A stretch of 64,000 nucleotides of DNA from DASYKT01 sp035995185 (GCA_035995185.1 DASYKT010000038.1:1-64000), one strand, 5' to 3'. Shown: positions 1 to 9,212, counted from the first letter of the stretch. Notes: a model not told the origin generated them from the letters alone. Numbers and translations: made by a program.

Positions 1-530
1 CCGGCGAGGTCGCGCCGTCGATGTTAAAAGACGCGGGATGCTCGCATGCGATCATAGGCCACTCAGAGCGCCGCCAGTTTTACGGCGAAACTGACATATC
101 TGTCAATCAAAAGACAAAATCGGCCCTGGCTGCCGGCCTGACAGCGATAGTCTGCGTCGGCGAAATGCTTGATCAAAGAGAGGCCGGCAACGCTGCAAAT
201 GTTGTCAAAGCTCAGTTGATCAGCGGTCTTGATGGTTTGACAGTTGCTGATATGGAACGTATCATTATCGCTTACGAGCCTGTCTGGGCTATCGGCACCG
301 GTAAGGTGGCGACGCCTGAACAGGCTCAAGAAATGCACGCATTTATTCGTGCGACGGTGGCCGAAAGCCACTCGCCTTCGGTTTCTGAAGCCACGCGAAT
401 ACTTTACGGCGGCTCGGTCAAACCCGACAACATCGCGGGTTTGATGACAAACGCAGACATCGACGGGGCGCTGGTAGGCGGCGCTAGTCTGGATGCGGAA
501 AGTTTTTCAAAAATAGTTAATTACAAGTAA
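1..530 (+). CDS. tpiA: triosephosphate isomerase, 3' part
   Basis: Cytosolic glycolytic enzyme interconverting dihydroxyacetone phosphate and glyceraldehyde 3-phosphate. The reading frame is open to the window edge, so the true start lies upstream; about the last 175 residues are present. Visible family motifs are IIGHSERR with the electrophilic His, AYEPVWAIGTGK with the catalytic Glu and mobile loop 6, and the phosphate-binding YGGSVKPDN. The C-terminus is complete. secG follows after 18 bases on the same strand, the common tpiA-secG arrangement, so the two are probably cotranscribed. Confidence 0.97.
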   Translation, partial: GEVAPSMLKDAGCSHAIIGHSERRQFYGETDISVNQKTKSALAAGLTAIVCVGEMLDQREAGNAANVVKAQLISGLDGLTVADMERIIIAYEPVWAIGTGKVATPEQAQEMHAFIRATVAESHSPSVSEATRILYGGSVKPDNIAGLMTNADIDGALVGGASLDAESFSKIVNYK

Positions 531-548
531 TTTAAGAGGACTCAGGTT

Positions 549-986
549 TTGATACAAACGATCTTATTAATAATATTTTTTATGGCGTGCGTGGTTTTGA
601 TCGCTTCGGTGCTGCTGCAGCCGGGCAAATCCGATGCCGGCGCGCTCTTTACCAGCAACGTCTCGAGCACGGCCTTTGGCCCGCGCGGCACGGCTTCGAT
701 CCTTTCCCGGATCACCATCGGCGCGGCCATCACTTTTATGGTTTCGGCCCTGATGCTGGCCATGCCCGCTTTGAGCGGAAATACATCGCTGCTGCAATCA
801 ACCGGTATCGAGACGACCACGTCTCCGACACCGGCACCCGATGCGAATACAAATGCTCCGGCGGCAAACACCGGCGATGCAAATACCGCGGTTCCGGTTT
901 CGAATTCCAATTCGGCTGTGATCACCAACACGGCCCCGGCCGACGCAATCGAAGGAGTGAACCCCGCACCTCCGGCGAATAAATAA
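549..986 (+). CDS. secG: preprotein translocase subunit SecG
   Basis: Small membrane subunit of the SecYEG channel. I chose the TTG start at 549 because it follows the purine-rich AAGAGGACTCAGG at normal spacing and gives the usual N-terminus (IQTILLIIFFMACVVLIASV). Two membrane segments lie at about residues 2-20 and 55-75, separated by the conserved LLQPGKSDAG and a Gly/Ser-rich loop with FGPRGTAS. After the second helix comes a tail of about 65 residues rich in Ala, Pro, Asn and Thr, longer than in the E. coli protein. It sits between tpiA and tRNA-Leu. Confidence 0.93.
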   Translation: MIQTILLIIFFMACVVLIASVLLQPGKSDAGALFTSNVSSTAFGPRGTASILSRITIGAAITFMVSALMLAMPALSGNTSLLQSTGIETTTSPTPAPDANTNAPAANTGDANTAVPVSNSNSAVITNTAPADAIEGVNPAPPANK

Positions 987-1032
987 TTCGCGCGCTTTGA
1001 AAATTAGTTTGAAGGTTTAACACGCCTTCTAT

Positions 1033-1117
<85 letters not shown>

Positions 1118-1122
1118 AATGT

Positions 1123-1157
1123 AAAAAGACAGATTCTTAATTGAGCCTGTCTTTTTG
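1123..1157 (+). terminator. intrinsic terminator after tRNA-Leu
   Basis: AAAAAGACAG (1123-1132) pairs with CTGTCTTTTT (1147-1156) around a 14-nt loop, and more T residues follow. It ends the tRNA transcript and separates it from the STAND/TIR cassette. Confidence 0.85.
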
Positions 1158-1174
1158 TTTTTCCGCAAAAATCC

Positions 1175-1205
1175 TTGCTCAAACTGCAAAAAAGTCGGAT
1201 ATAAT
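1175..1205 (+). promoter_or_regulatory. candidate promoter of the STAND/TIR cassette
   Basis: A perfect TATAAT at 1200-1205 lies 54 bases before the start of the NTPase gene. TTGCTC at 1175-1180 is a possible -35 with a long 19-nt spacer. The cassette would thus have its own promoter after the tRNA terminator. Confidence 0.45.
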
Positions 1206-1258
1206 CAGCCTGAATTAAATCAATAGGATTTGTTGAAACTCATAAATACCCATAACTT

Positions 1259-3235
1259 ATGGCTGAAAGAAAAAACGTCCTCAAAGTAATGATCAGCAGC
1301 ACGATAGTTGATCTTCCCAAGCATCGTGAACAGGTAAAAGATGCGTGTCTCCGGCAAGGAATGTTTCCGGTAATGATGGAACACCTTCTCGCCGGCGATG
1401 CGGAGGCTATCACTACAGCACTTAAAATGGTTGATGAGGCGGACGTGTACGTTGGTGTCTTTGCCTATCGTTATGGTTACATTCCGAAAGAAAATAATCC
1501 AAAACAAATATCGGTTACGGAAATGGAATACGATCGTGCAGTTGAACGCGGCATTCCCCGATTTATTTTCCTAATGCATGAAGACCACAGTTTAAAGGTT
1601 TCTGACATCGAAAAGGGAATTGGAGGAGAAAAACTGGATGCATTGCGGCGTAGGTTGGGCGCTGAGCGCGTTGTGAACTTTTTCAAAAATCCTGACGATC
1701 TTCGCGCACATGTAATCAACACACTTGCATCTTACGCAAAAAAACAAAAGGCAAAAGAGATAGGATCCGCTTCGGAACAACCAAAGCCTGCCGCAAAATT
1801 CCACTATGTTAGTGATATACCTCAACCACCTGAAGTTTATGTCACGCATCCATACACGCTTCTTCAAACTCATAGCCTCGTAGGCCGTCAGCCGGAACTC
1901 AATTTGCTTACCAAGTGGGTAACACAAACCGATTCCGAAGTTTATAAGGCGCATATCTTGAGCGTTGTTGCTATCGGAGGCATGGGAAAGAGCGCTTTAA
2001 CATGGAAGTGGTTCGAGGATATCGCGCCAAAAGAGATGAGGACACTAGCCGGGCGGATGTGGTGGAGCTTTTACGAGTCCGATGCAACGTTTGAGAATTT
2101 TATTATCCGCGCGCTGGCTTATGTCTCCAAAAGGCCTATCGAAGAAATTCAAAAAATTAACCCGCAGGATAAAGAATCGCAGTTGCTCGCCATTCTCGAT
2201 AAGGAGCCTTTCCTGCTGGTTTTGGACGGACTAGAGAGAATACTTATCGCCTATGCCCGGATGGATGCCGCCTATCTGACTGATAGCGATTACGATCAAG
2301 CAACAGCTAATTATGTTGCAAAGGCCTATGGCCTGCCGCCGGGCGCGGCTCAATCCTTTACGGGTGAACATCGATTAAGAAAGGCCGCTGATCCACGAGT
2401 TGGAATGTTTTTGAAAAAACTGGCCAAACTGCAAGCATCGAGAATCCTAATAAGCACACGCCTTTATCCTTTCGACCTGCAGCGAATGGACGGGCTTCCT
2501 TTGCCGGGCTGCACCGCGGTCTTTCTTCCAGGCTTGTCGAACGACGATGCCTTAAACCTTTGGCGAAACTTTGGCGTATCGGGAGCACACGATCAACTTC
2601 TTCCTATCTTTAACAGCTTCGGGAATCACGCGCTGCTTATACAGGCTCTTGTCAGTGAGATCGCCAACTACCGGTCCGCTCCGGGCGATTTCGAAAAATG
2701 GCGTATGGCTAACCCTCACTTCGCCCCGGCAAGGTATCCGCGTCTTCAAGACGCGATGGCGCATGTGCTGGAATACTCCCTTAGCGGACTCGGTGAAGTG
2801 GAGCAAAAAGTGCTTCAAACAATTGCGGGTTTCCGGATGCCGACCGGGTATGACACGCTGTCGGCGGTGTTGACCGGCGATGGAAAACCATGCGAAAGCG
2901 CCAGTGAACTAGATGCCGCCTTGGCGGAGTTGGAGGACCGTGGTCTGGTCGGTTGGGACAGGCGGGCAAACCGGTACGATTTGCACCCTGTTGTACGGTC
3001 ACGCGTGTGGAATAGCATTAACCCAACCGCAAAGGAAGAGCTATACGAACGCGTACATAGAAATTTCCCAGCCGTGAGTCTCAAGAATTGGGATGAGGTA
3101 AAAAATCTCAAGGACCTCTTGCCTTATGCCGAGCTTTACAGTTGTTTAGTAGGACTAGGAAGAAAAGGTGAAGCAGAAAAACTTCTCAGTACCCAAATCC
3201 ATCGTCTTATAAATATAGATGAGGAGGTTCGATGA
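1259..3235 (+). CDS. DUF4062-STAND NTPase (NLR-like sensor)
   Basis: A 658-residue multidomain NTPase. Residues about 8-105 match the DUF4062 pattern (KVMISSTIVDL near the start, then GVFAYRYGYIP and SVTEMEYDRA). A linker leads to an NB-ARC/NACHT-like core with P-loop VVAIGGMGKSAL (about 236-247) and Walker B FLLVLDGLE (about 318-326). A winged-helix-like segment near residues 540-600 has the RYDLHPVVRSRV motif typical of NB-ARC proteins. The last 60 residues resemble a single TPR-like unit, so the long repeat sensor usual in this class is nearly absent. Its stop overlaps the TIR gene start (ATGA). Proteins of this build act in bacterial immunity; that role is inferred here. No clear Shine-Dalgarno precedes the ATG. 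Confidence 0.85.
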   Translation: MAERKNVLKVMISSTIVDLPKHREQVKDACLRQGMFPVMMEHLLAGDAEAITTALKMVDEADVYVGVFAYRYGYIPKENNPKQISVTEMEYDRAVERGIPRFIFLMHEDHSLKVSDIEKGIGGEKLDALRRRLGAERVVNFFKNPDDLRAHVINTLASYAKKQKAKEIGSASEQPKPAAKFHYVSDIPQPPEVYVTHPYTLLQTHSLVGRQPELNLLTKWVTQTDSEVYKAHILSVVAIGGMGKSALTWKWFEDIAPKEMRTLAGRMWWSFYESDATFENFIIRALAYVSKRPIEEIQKINPQDKESQLLAILDKEPFLLVLDGLERILIAYARMDAAYLTDSDYDQATANYVAKAYGLPPGAAQSFTGEHRLRKAADPRVGMFLKKLAKLQASRILISTRLYPFDLQRMDGLPLPGCTAVFLPGLSNDDALNLWRNFGVSGAHDQLLPIFNSFGNHALLIQALVSEIANYRSAPGDFEKWRMANPHFAPARYPRLQDAMAHVLEYSLSGLGEVEQKVLQTIAGFRMPTGYDTLSAVLTGDGKPCESASELDAALAELEDRGLVGWDRRANRYDLHPVVRSRVWNSINPTAKEELYERVHRNFPAVSLKNWDEVKNLKDLLPYAELYSCLVGLGRKGEAEKLLSTQIHRLINIDEEVR

Positions 3236-3678
3236 TCATAAATTTCGAATCTCCTTCAGAAGCCATACAAAAGTCTCACGTATTTATCTCCTATGCTCGT
3301 AAAGACGGGAATAAAATCGCAAACAAACTGGAAGCCAATTTGACCGGTCAGGGAATTATAATCTGGCGTGACAGACTGATTAAGCCAGGGGTCTTTGGAA
3401 CGGAATTAAAAGCCGCAATTGATAATTCGTTTGCCATGATAGCCCTTATCACTCCAGAAGCCTGTAAGTCTTACTGGGTAAAATGCGAGTGGTGTTATGC
3501 AATTTCCCGGCGCAATGTAACTATTATTCCGGCCGTTAGCCCAGATTTTGATGAGAATTTGTTTCCATTTGAGCTATTTCCCATGAGTCGTATATATTTG
3601 ACAGGAAATTATAGTTCGTCAATAGAAAATTTGGTGGCTCTTCTTCATTTCGCTCGGGAAAACCCCCCAGTTTGGTAG
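3232..3678 (+). CDS. TIR-domain protein, likely NADase effector
   Basis: A 148-residue protein that is almost only a TIR domain. HVFISYARKD at residues 16-25 is the first strand and box 1. IIIWRDRLIKPG at 42-53 and a strand with IALITPEA at 70-77 follow. Glu86 in YWVKCEW sits where TIR NADases carry their catalytic Glu (W-x3-E). The ATG overlaps the NTPase stop by four bases and also has its own GAGGAGG site, so translation is coupled. The likely role is that of an effector switched on by the neighbouring STAND protein, by analogy with TIR-containing defence systems. NADase activity is inferred, not shown. Confidence 0.85.
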   Translation: MIINFESPSEAIQKSHVFISYARKDGNKIANKLEANLTGQGIIIWRDRLIKPGVFGTELKAAIDNSFAMIALITPEACKSYWVKCEWCYAISRRNVTIIPAVSPDFDENLFPFELFPMSRIYLTGNYSSSIENLVALLHFARENPPVW

Positions 3679-3721
3679 ATATTAATAAAGTGATTTCTTG
3701 AAAATTTAAAAAGTTTCAATT

Positions 3722-5284
3722 CTACAGCGGAATGTTGCCGTGTTTTTTTGGTGGGTTTGTGTCGCGTTTGTTTTCCAGTAAAGACAAAGCGCGGATGATC
3801 TTTGGGCGCGTTTGCGAGGGCTCGATTATTTCGTCGATGAAACCTTTTTCGGCGGCCACGTAAGGGTTGGCAAATTTTTCTTGCAGCTCGCTGATTTTGG
3901 CGCGGCGTGCTTCGTCGATGTTCTCAGCTTCACTTAATTCTTTTCTATACAAAATTCCCACTGCTCCTTCGGCGCCCATGACGGCGATCTCGGCGGTCGG
4001 ATAGGCAAAATTTACATCGGTGCGAATGTGTTTCGAAGCCATCACGCAATAGGCGCCGCCGTAGGCTTTGCGGGTGATGACGGTGATCTTTGGCACGGTC
4101 GCTTCGGCAAATGCATAGAGCAGTTTCGCGCCGTGGCGGATGATGCCGCCGTGTTCCTGGTTCACGCCGGGTAGAAATCCGGGCACGTCTTCAAAGGTGA
4201 TGAGCGGAATGTTAAAGCAATCGCAGAAGCGGACGAAGCGCGCGGCCTTCACGGACGCATCGATGTCCAGCACACCCGCTAGAAACGCCGGTTGATTGGC
4301 GACGATACCGACAGATTTTCCGCCGAAGCGGGCAAACCCAATGACGATGTTGGGCGCGTAATGCTGCTGCACTTCAAAGAAATAATTTTCATCCACAACG
4401 TTGTGAATGATGTCGCGAATGTCGTAAGGCTGAGTGGAAACTTCCGGCACCATCGAGTTCAGTTTTTCGTCGGCGCGGTCGTGCGGGTCCGAGGTTGGCA
4501 CGAACGGCGGGTCATCCAGATTGTTGGAGGGGATGAACGATAATAGTTCGCGGGTTATCTGCAGCGCGTGTTCATCTGAATCGGCGGCGAAATGCGCCAC
4601 GCCTGATTTCTGGTTGTGGGTCATCGCACCGCCAAGCTGTTCTTTGGTCACATCTTCGTGCGTGACGGTTTTGATCACGTCCGGCCCGGTGATGAACATA
4701 TACGAAGTGTCTTTGACCATCACGTTAAAATCTGTGATCGCCGGGCTATAGACCGCTCCGCCGGCGCAAGGTCCTAAGATGCAGCTGATCTGCGGCACCA
4801 CGCCGCTGGCCAGGGTGTTGCGCAGGAAAATATCGGCATAGCCGCCGAGTGAAACCACGCCTTCCTGAATGCGCGCGCCGCCGCTGTCGTTGAGGCCGAT
4901 GACAGGTGCGCCGACCTTCATCGCCAGATCCATTATCTTGCAGATCTTTTGCGCGTGCGTTTCGGAAAGGGAGCCGCCGAAAACCGTAAAATCCTGCGCG
5001 AAGACAAAAACCTCGCGGCCGTCGACCAAGCCGTGCCCGGTGATTACACCGTCGCCGGGAAATTGCTGCTGCTCCATTCCGAAATCGACCGAGCGATGCA
5101 CGACGAATTTGTCGAACTCTTCAAAGCTGCCTTCGTCCAGAAAAAATTCGACGCGTTCGCGGGCCGTCATCTTTCCGCCCTGGCGCTGTTTTTCCAGACG
5201 CGCCGCTCCGCCGCCTTCTTCGGCTTTTTGCGAACGCTCACGTAAAAGTTCGATCTTGTTTTTCTTCTTCGGTTCGGTTTTCAT
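3722..5284 (-). CDS. acyl-CoA carboxylase beta subunit (propionyl/methylmalonyl-CoA type)
   Basis: Carboxyltransferase subunit of a biotin-dependent acyl-CoA carboxylase, 520 residues, the normal family length. It has a basic N-terminal helix, MTARERVEFFLDEGSFEE, two crotonase-like halves with GGARIQEGV and GPCAGGAVYSPA in the first and GAKLLYAFAEATVPK in the second, and the typical ending KKHGNIPL. It transfers CO2 from carboxybiotin to propionyl-CoA or a related acyl-CoA. No biotin carboxylase/BCCP partner lies next to it. A perfect inverted repeat (5389-5495) occupies the gap upstream. Confidence 0.93.
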   Translation of the reverse strand: MKTEPKKKNKIELLRERSQKAEEGGGAARLEKQRQGGKMTARERVEFFLDEGSFEEFDKFVVHRSVDFGMEQQQFPGDGVITGHGLVDGREVFVFAQDFTVFGGSLSETHAQKICKIMDLAMKVGAPVIGLNDSGGARIQEGVVSLGGYADIFLRNTLASGVVPQISCILGPCAGGAVYSPAITDFNVMVKDTSYMFITGPDVIKTVTHEDVTKEQLGGAMTHNQKSGVAHFAADSDEHALQITRELLSFIPSNNLDDPPFVPTSDPHDRADEKLNSMVPEVSTQPYDIRDIIHNVVDENYFFEVQQHYAPNIVIGFARFGGKSVGIVANQPAFLAGVLDIDASVKAARFVRFCDCFNIPLITFEDVPGFLPGVNQEHGGIIRHGAKLLYAFAEATVPKITVITRKAYGGAYCVMASKHIRTDVNFAYPTAEIAVMGAEGAVGILYRKELSEAENIDEARRAKISELQEKFANPYVAAEKGFIDEIIEPSQTRPKIIRALSLLENKRDTNPPKKHGNIPL

Positions 5285-5388
5285 CTTTAGACAATAATAC
5301 AGGTTTTCGAGCTACTTTTCACTAGCAAAACGGTTTAGAGTTGCAAACGGCTTTGCCCGTAAATACTGTTGAAGCCAAAAAGCACGGA

Positions 5389-5495
5389 GTCAGAACCGGG
5401 AACGGTAGTGACCGGGTAAATGAGCGCAGCGAATAAACTAACAGTATCCCTCCATGTCGGAGAAGAACCCGGTCACTACCGTTCCCGGTTCTGAC
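5389..5495. repeat. family A palindromic element, copy 1
   Basis: Perfect 29-bp inverted repeats (5389-5417 and 5467-5495, beginning GTCAGAACCGGGAACGG) flank a 49-bp spacer. The same arms recur at many intergenic places in this window (11.4, 22.05, 22.85, 24.3, 29.4, 33.6, 55.0 and 62.0 kb). It lies between the carboxylase gene and the DUF402 gene. Confidence 0.92.
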
Positions 5496-5554
5496 CTCAT
5501 TACGATAGTTATCCGTTTCATTTTATTGGCACGCCGCTCGGACTCTAAACCGTT

Positions 5555-6046
5555 TTATGGGACGACCTCATTAAAGGGAAACGCGCGGCCTTCGATGAGG
5601 TGCAGCACTTTGCTTAGCGCCTCTTGAGCGTTACTCATAATATCGGCGGGATATTTGTATCGCGCCGCGTTCTCATTAAACTCATCCATGTCCCATACGG
5701 CAGCCTCAAAATCTTTTGACACGAAAACATCGATATCAAGATCGACATAGCTCAAAACGTCGCCTTCCAGCTTGGGCGGCATATTCACGTTGCAATAGTA
5801 ATTTCGCAGAGTCCCGTCCGGTTCGTGAAAGCGGAAAACGTTGTACCAGCGGTCAAACCAGTAATATTCGTAGCTCAATGTCCCGGCCTGAATTATACCC
5901 AGTTGAGAATGTTCGATCTGCTTATCAAAAACACCCAGCAACATCAGGGACTTTTCGTCCTGTTCCAGTATTTCGGCCTTCCAGCTGCGATGAGGCTGAC
6001 CGTCGTACTTACAAGTTTTTACTATGATTCGCTCTGGTTTATTCAC
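5555..6046 (-). CDS. DUF402-domain protein
   Basis: A 163-residue soluble protein of the DUF402 (FomD/Ntdp-like) type, whose characterised members hydrolyse nucleoside di/triphosphates or cytidylyl groups. Family-like segments are the aromatic stretch EYYWFDRWYNVFRFH, NYYCNVNMPP, and the acidic SYVDLDIDVFVSKDF, which holds the metal-binding Asp cluster. The substrate cannot be told from sequence. It is divergent from the glycosyltransferase at 6122, with 75 bases between the starts. Confidence 0.75.
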   Translation of the reverse strand: MNKPERIIVKTCKYDGQPHRSWKAEILEQDEKSLMLLGVFDKQIEHSQLGIIQAGTLSYEYYWFDRWYNVFRFHEPDGTLRNYYCNVNMPPKLEGDVLSYVDLDIDVFVSKDFEAAVWDMDEFNENAARYKYPADIMSNAQEALSKVLHLIEGRAFPFNEVVP

Positions 6047-6121
6047 AATAGGCCGTCAGTAAAGTTGTGCTTTATCCTGTTACAATTTAACATTTTAGAC
6101 GTTATCGCGCATTTGCAGGAA

Positions 6122-7360
6122 ATGGAGAATTCACGAAAAAGACTCTGGGTGGTAAGCGAGCTTTATTACCCCGAAGAAACATCGACCGGATATTATCTGA
6201 CCAAGATCGCCGAAGGTTTGACCGGCAGTTTTGAGGTTAAGGTACTGTGCGGCCAGCCGAATTATTTTAAACGCGGAGTGCGTGCGCCGGCGCGAGAGAC
6301 ACACAAGGATGTCGATATTTATCGCTGCGCCGGGACCACGCTCGATAAAAATGTGATCGTGTTTCGGCTGGTGAATATGTTGACGCTGGGGCTTACGGTT
6401 TTTTTCAAAGCGCTGTTTAACTTTAAAAAAGATGACATCGTGCTGGTGGTAACTACGCCGCCGTCGATGCCTCTGATCGTGGCCGTCGCGTCGAGATTAA
6501 GAGGAGCGAAATACGTGCCGCTGATCCATGACAATTACCCGGAGCTGGCGATCGCGGCGGGAAAGTTAAAATCGGATTCGCTCGTTTCGCGCGTGACCAG
6601 AAGCGTCAACGGCTGGCTGTATAAACACGCCTCCAAGATCATCGTGGTCGGCCGCGATATGAAAGAGCTGGTAGGAAAAAAACTCGCTAAAAAAATCGGG
6701 GGCAGAAATATTCCGATCGCGGTAATTCCAAATTGGGCCGAAACGGAAGACCTGGAACCCAGGCCGCGGGAAGAAAATAAGCTTTTAAGCGAAGCAGGGT
6801 TAATGAACAAGTTTGTCTTTCTGTACGCAGGGAATATGGGACACCCTAACGATATGGAAAGCATTATTGCCTGCGCCGAAAAATTGAAGGATGACGACAG
6901 ATTTCACTTCCTTTTTCTCGGATCGGGCGCGAAAAGAAAATGGCTTGAGACTGAAGTCGAGCAAAAGAATTTAACGAATGTCACACCGCTCGCGCCGCGG
7001 CCAAGGACCGAACAAAACGATTTTCTCAACGGGTGCGACGTCGCGATAATTTCGCTGGTGCCGGGAATGTGGGGCGTCTCGATGCCCAGCCGCACCTACA
7101 ACACGCTGGCGGTAGGGAAACCGATACTGGCTTTGACGGAGGCCGGATCGGAGCTGGCATTAGTGGTCGAGGAAGACCATGTGGGATGGGCCGTAGAGCC
7201 TGACCAGCCGGAGAAATTGCTGGAGACGATCCTGGCGGTTTTTGAAAAACGAAACGAATTTGAAGAGATCCGCGAAAAGGCGCGAAGCTCGGCATTACGG
7301 AAATATTCGTTAAAAACGGCCTTAGAGCGATACCGCGAAGAACTCTCCGATTGCGTCTGA
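6122..7360 (+). CDS. WbuB-like glycosyltransferase (family 4)
   Basis: A 412-residue GT-B glycosyltransferase. I prefer the ATG at 6122 (MENSRKRLWVVSELYYPEE) over in-frame starts further upstream, because the family begins here and AGGA lies just upstream. The N-terminal domain has YYPEETSTGYYLTKIAEGL and TTPPSMPLIVA, as in WbuB, a proposed N-acetyl-L-fucosamine transferase. The C-terminal nucleotide-binding domain has FLYAGNMGHPNDME and MPSRTYNTLAVGKPILAL. It probably works at the inner face of the membrane on a lipid-linked sugar. UDP-L-FucNAc enzymes are encoded at 50.7-53.8 kb. It is followed by the epimerase after 27 bases. Confidence 0.85.
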   Translation: MENSRKRLWVVSELYYPEETSTGYYLTKIAEGLTGSFEVKVLCGQPNYFKRGVRAPARETHKDVDIYRCAGTTLDKNVIVFRLVNMLTLGLTVFFKALFNFKKDDIVLVVTTPPSMPLIVAVASRLRGAKYVPLIHDNYPELAIAAGKLKSDSLVSRVTRSVNGWLYKHASKIIVVGRDMKELVGKKLAKKIGGRNIPIAVIPNWAETEDLEPRPREENKLLSEAGLMNKFVFLYAGNMGHPNDMESIIACAEKLKDDDRFHFLFLGSGAKRKWLETEVEQKNLTNVTPLAPRPRTEQNDFLNGCDVAIISLVPGMWGVSMPSRTYNTLAVGKPILALTEAGSELALVVEEDHVGWAVEPDQPEKLLETILAVFEKRNEFEEIREKARSSALRKYSLKTALERYREELSDCV

Positions 7361-7387
7361 TAACGAGTAAACGTTATGTTTTAAGAA

Positions 7388-8368
7388 ATGAAGAAGATTT
7401 TGGTCACAGGTGGTACCGGGTTTGTCGGAAAAGCCATCGTCAGTGAGCTGGCGAAAGGCGGTCACGATATTTACACCTGTGCCAAAAGCACCCAACCGCA
7501 GCTGCCGGAGTTACCGAATTATTTTTCAGTCGATATTTCGTCCCGGGAAAGCGTCGAAGAATCGGCAGGGAAACTGACTGCGATCGATTGCGTCATTCAC
7601 AGCGCGGGCCTGGCACATCAGTTCAAAGCTCCGAAGGATCCACAAGCTTTTACCAGGATCAATGTCGAAGGCACGCGAAACATTGCTCAGATGGCGGCGG
7701 ACAAAGAGATCAAAAATTTTGTTCTTGTCAGTTCGATTTCGGTATATGGCGATGGCAAACCCAACCCAACCGATGAAGACTACCCGTGCCGGCCGACAGG
7801 GTCATACGCGGTCAGCAAATATGAAGCGGAGCTTGCCGCGAGAGAGGTTTGTGAAGCGAATAATATTGCGCTGACCATTCTTCGCCTGGCGACCGTTTAC
7901 GGCGAGGGCGATGTCGGCAATGTTCTCCGTTTGATCAAACTCATCGACAGCGGAAAATTTTTCTGGACCGGTAAAGGAGAAAATGGTAAGAGCCTGATCT
8001 TTAGCGAAGACGCCGCGCGGGCATGTCGCATTGCCGCCGAAAAACAACTGCCCGGCATTAATATTTATAACGTCACCGACACCCCGCACACCATGCGGGA
8101 AATAGTCGCAGAGATCGCCCGCCAACTGGGAAAGAAGATACCGGGTATTATAATTCCGGCCGCGTTGATAAAAAGCGCCCTGGGCGCGGCCGGCATATTA
8201 CCGGTCGTCGGAAAGCGCGCTCGCGGCCTGGCTGAAACTTTAAAGAAATGGCGTTCGGATGACGTGCTGGCGGGTGGAAAAATAGAGAGGGAATTGAATT
8301 TCAGCGCGGAAACTCCGCTGGCCGAGGGAATAAAAAAAGAAGTCGCGTGGTACTTGAATATTAAATGA
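7388..8368 (+). CDS. NAD-dependent epimerase/dehydratase (extended SDR)
   Basis: A 326-residue extended short-chain dehydrogenase acting on a nucleotide sugar. TGGTGFVGKA at residues 7-16 binds NAD(P), and catalytic Tyr and Lys lie in SYAVSKYEAE with a Ser in VSSISVYGDG. It resembles the 4-epimerase/4-reductase proteins that accompany WbuB-type transferases in O-antigen clusters, where they help make the first sugar of a repeat unit. The exact substrate is not decidable. The stop overlaps the next start by four bases, so it is in one operon with the HPr-kinase-like gene. Confidence 0.87.
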   Translation: MKKILVTGGTGFVGKAIVSELAKGGHDIYTCAKSTQPQLPELPNYFSVDISSRESVEESAGKLTAIDCVIHSAGLAHQFKAPKDPQAFTRINVEGTRNIAQMAADKEIKNFVLVSSISVYGDGKPNPTDEDYPCRPTGSYAVSKYEAELAAREVCEANNIALTILRLATVYGEGDVGNVLRLIKLIDSGKFFWTGKGENGKSLIFSEDAARACRIAAEKQLPGINIYNVTDTPHTMREIVAEIARQLGKKIPGIIIPAALIKSALGAAGILPVVGKRARGLAETLKKWRSDDVLAGGKIERELNFSAETPLAEGIKKEVAWYLNIK

Positions 8369-9162
8369 AAAATATTACCTACACGGGAAGAATAAATTTT
8401 GAAGCTTACGGCGTGACGATCGGCGTGCAGGTAAGCGATACAAATGCTATCGATAAAATAAAAAAAATTCTTCCGTTCAATTCACGGCCCTTGAGCGCGG
8501 ACGCGGAAACTGAATATACTTTTTCGCTGATCTGGGGGGAAGACGGGACCAGGGAAGACGTGCTCTACCGGGAAGACGAAGAGGTCGCGCGGCGGATCGA
8601 CCCGGAGAGATTAGTGGCGCTGCTCGATACCTGTATCCGAATGACGATCGGAGAATTTGCGCCGCATCATATTTTTATTCATGCTGGGGTGGTGGGATGG
8701 AAAGGCGAGGCCCTGATATTTCCCGCCAAGAGTTACAGCGGCAAAACGACCTTGGTAGCCGAACTGATAAAACACGGCGCGGAATATTACTCGGACGAGT
8801 ATGCCGTGATCGACGAATCGGGGTTGGTCCATCCATATCCGAAAGATCTTTCGCTGCGAAAAGAAGGGGAGTTTCAACAGACGGATCGCAGTGTGGAAGA
8901 ACTCGGAGGAGTACAGGCGATACAGCCGATCCCGGTGCGATTGGTCTTTTTGACCGAATTTGACCCGGAGGCGGATTGGGACCCGAAAATATTGCCCCGC
9001 GGCCAGGGATTAATGCAGTTGCTTCCCCATGCGCTGGGGTTAAGATACAATCCGGAATTCGTCTTTAAGCTCTTGAATTTAATAGCTGAGCGTGCCATAA
9101 TCGCCTCAAGTAAAAGAGGCGAGGCCTCTGATTTTGCCTCCCGGATCTTACATTTTGCTTAA
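8365..9162 (+). CDS. HPr-kinase-like P-loop protein
   Basis: A 265-residue protein with an HPr-kinase/phosphorylase C-terminal-like fold. HIFIHAGVVGWKGEALIFPA is followed by the P-loop AKSYSGKTTLV (residues 121-131; the first Gly of the loop is Ala), and YYSDEYAVID stands where HprK has its acidic DD motif. True HprK's N-terminal domain is missing. Such short HprK homologues occur beside PqqD and NTP_transf_5 genes in lasso-peptide and exopolysaccharide loci; some phosphorylate a peptide. Here it lies directly before the PqqD-peptide fusion, its probable partner. The ATG overlaps the epimerase stop. Confidence 0.78.
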   Translation: MKNITYTGRINFEAYGVTIGVQVSDTNAIDKIKKILPFNSRPLSADAETEYTFSLIWGEDGTREDVLYREDEEVARRIDPERLVALLDTCIRMTIGEFAPHHIFIHAGVVGWKGEALIFPAKSYSGKTTLVAELIKHGAEYYSDEYAVIDESGLVHPYPKDLSLRKEGEFQQTDRSVEELGGVQAIQPIPVRLVFLTEFDPEADWDPKILPRGQGLMQLLPHALGLRYNPEFVFKLLNLIAERAIIASSKRGEASDFASRILHFA

Positions 9163-9179
9163 TTAGGTTTGTTTTTTAC

Positions 9180-9212
9180 TTGACAAATTTAGGAATTCCT
9201 ATAAGTTATACT
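9180..9212 (+). promoter_or_regulatory. candidate promoter of the PqqD-peptide gene
   Basis: TTGACA (9180-9185) and TATACT (9207-9212) lie in the AT-rich 81-base gap before the PqqD-peptide gene. The 21-nt spacer is longer than ideal, so the exact -10 is uncertain. With the terminator after the gene it would give a separate short transcript. Confidence 0.45.
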
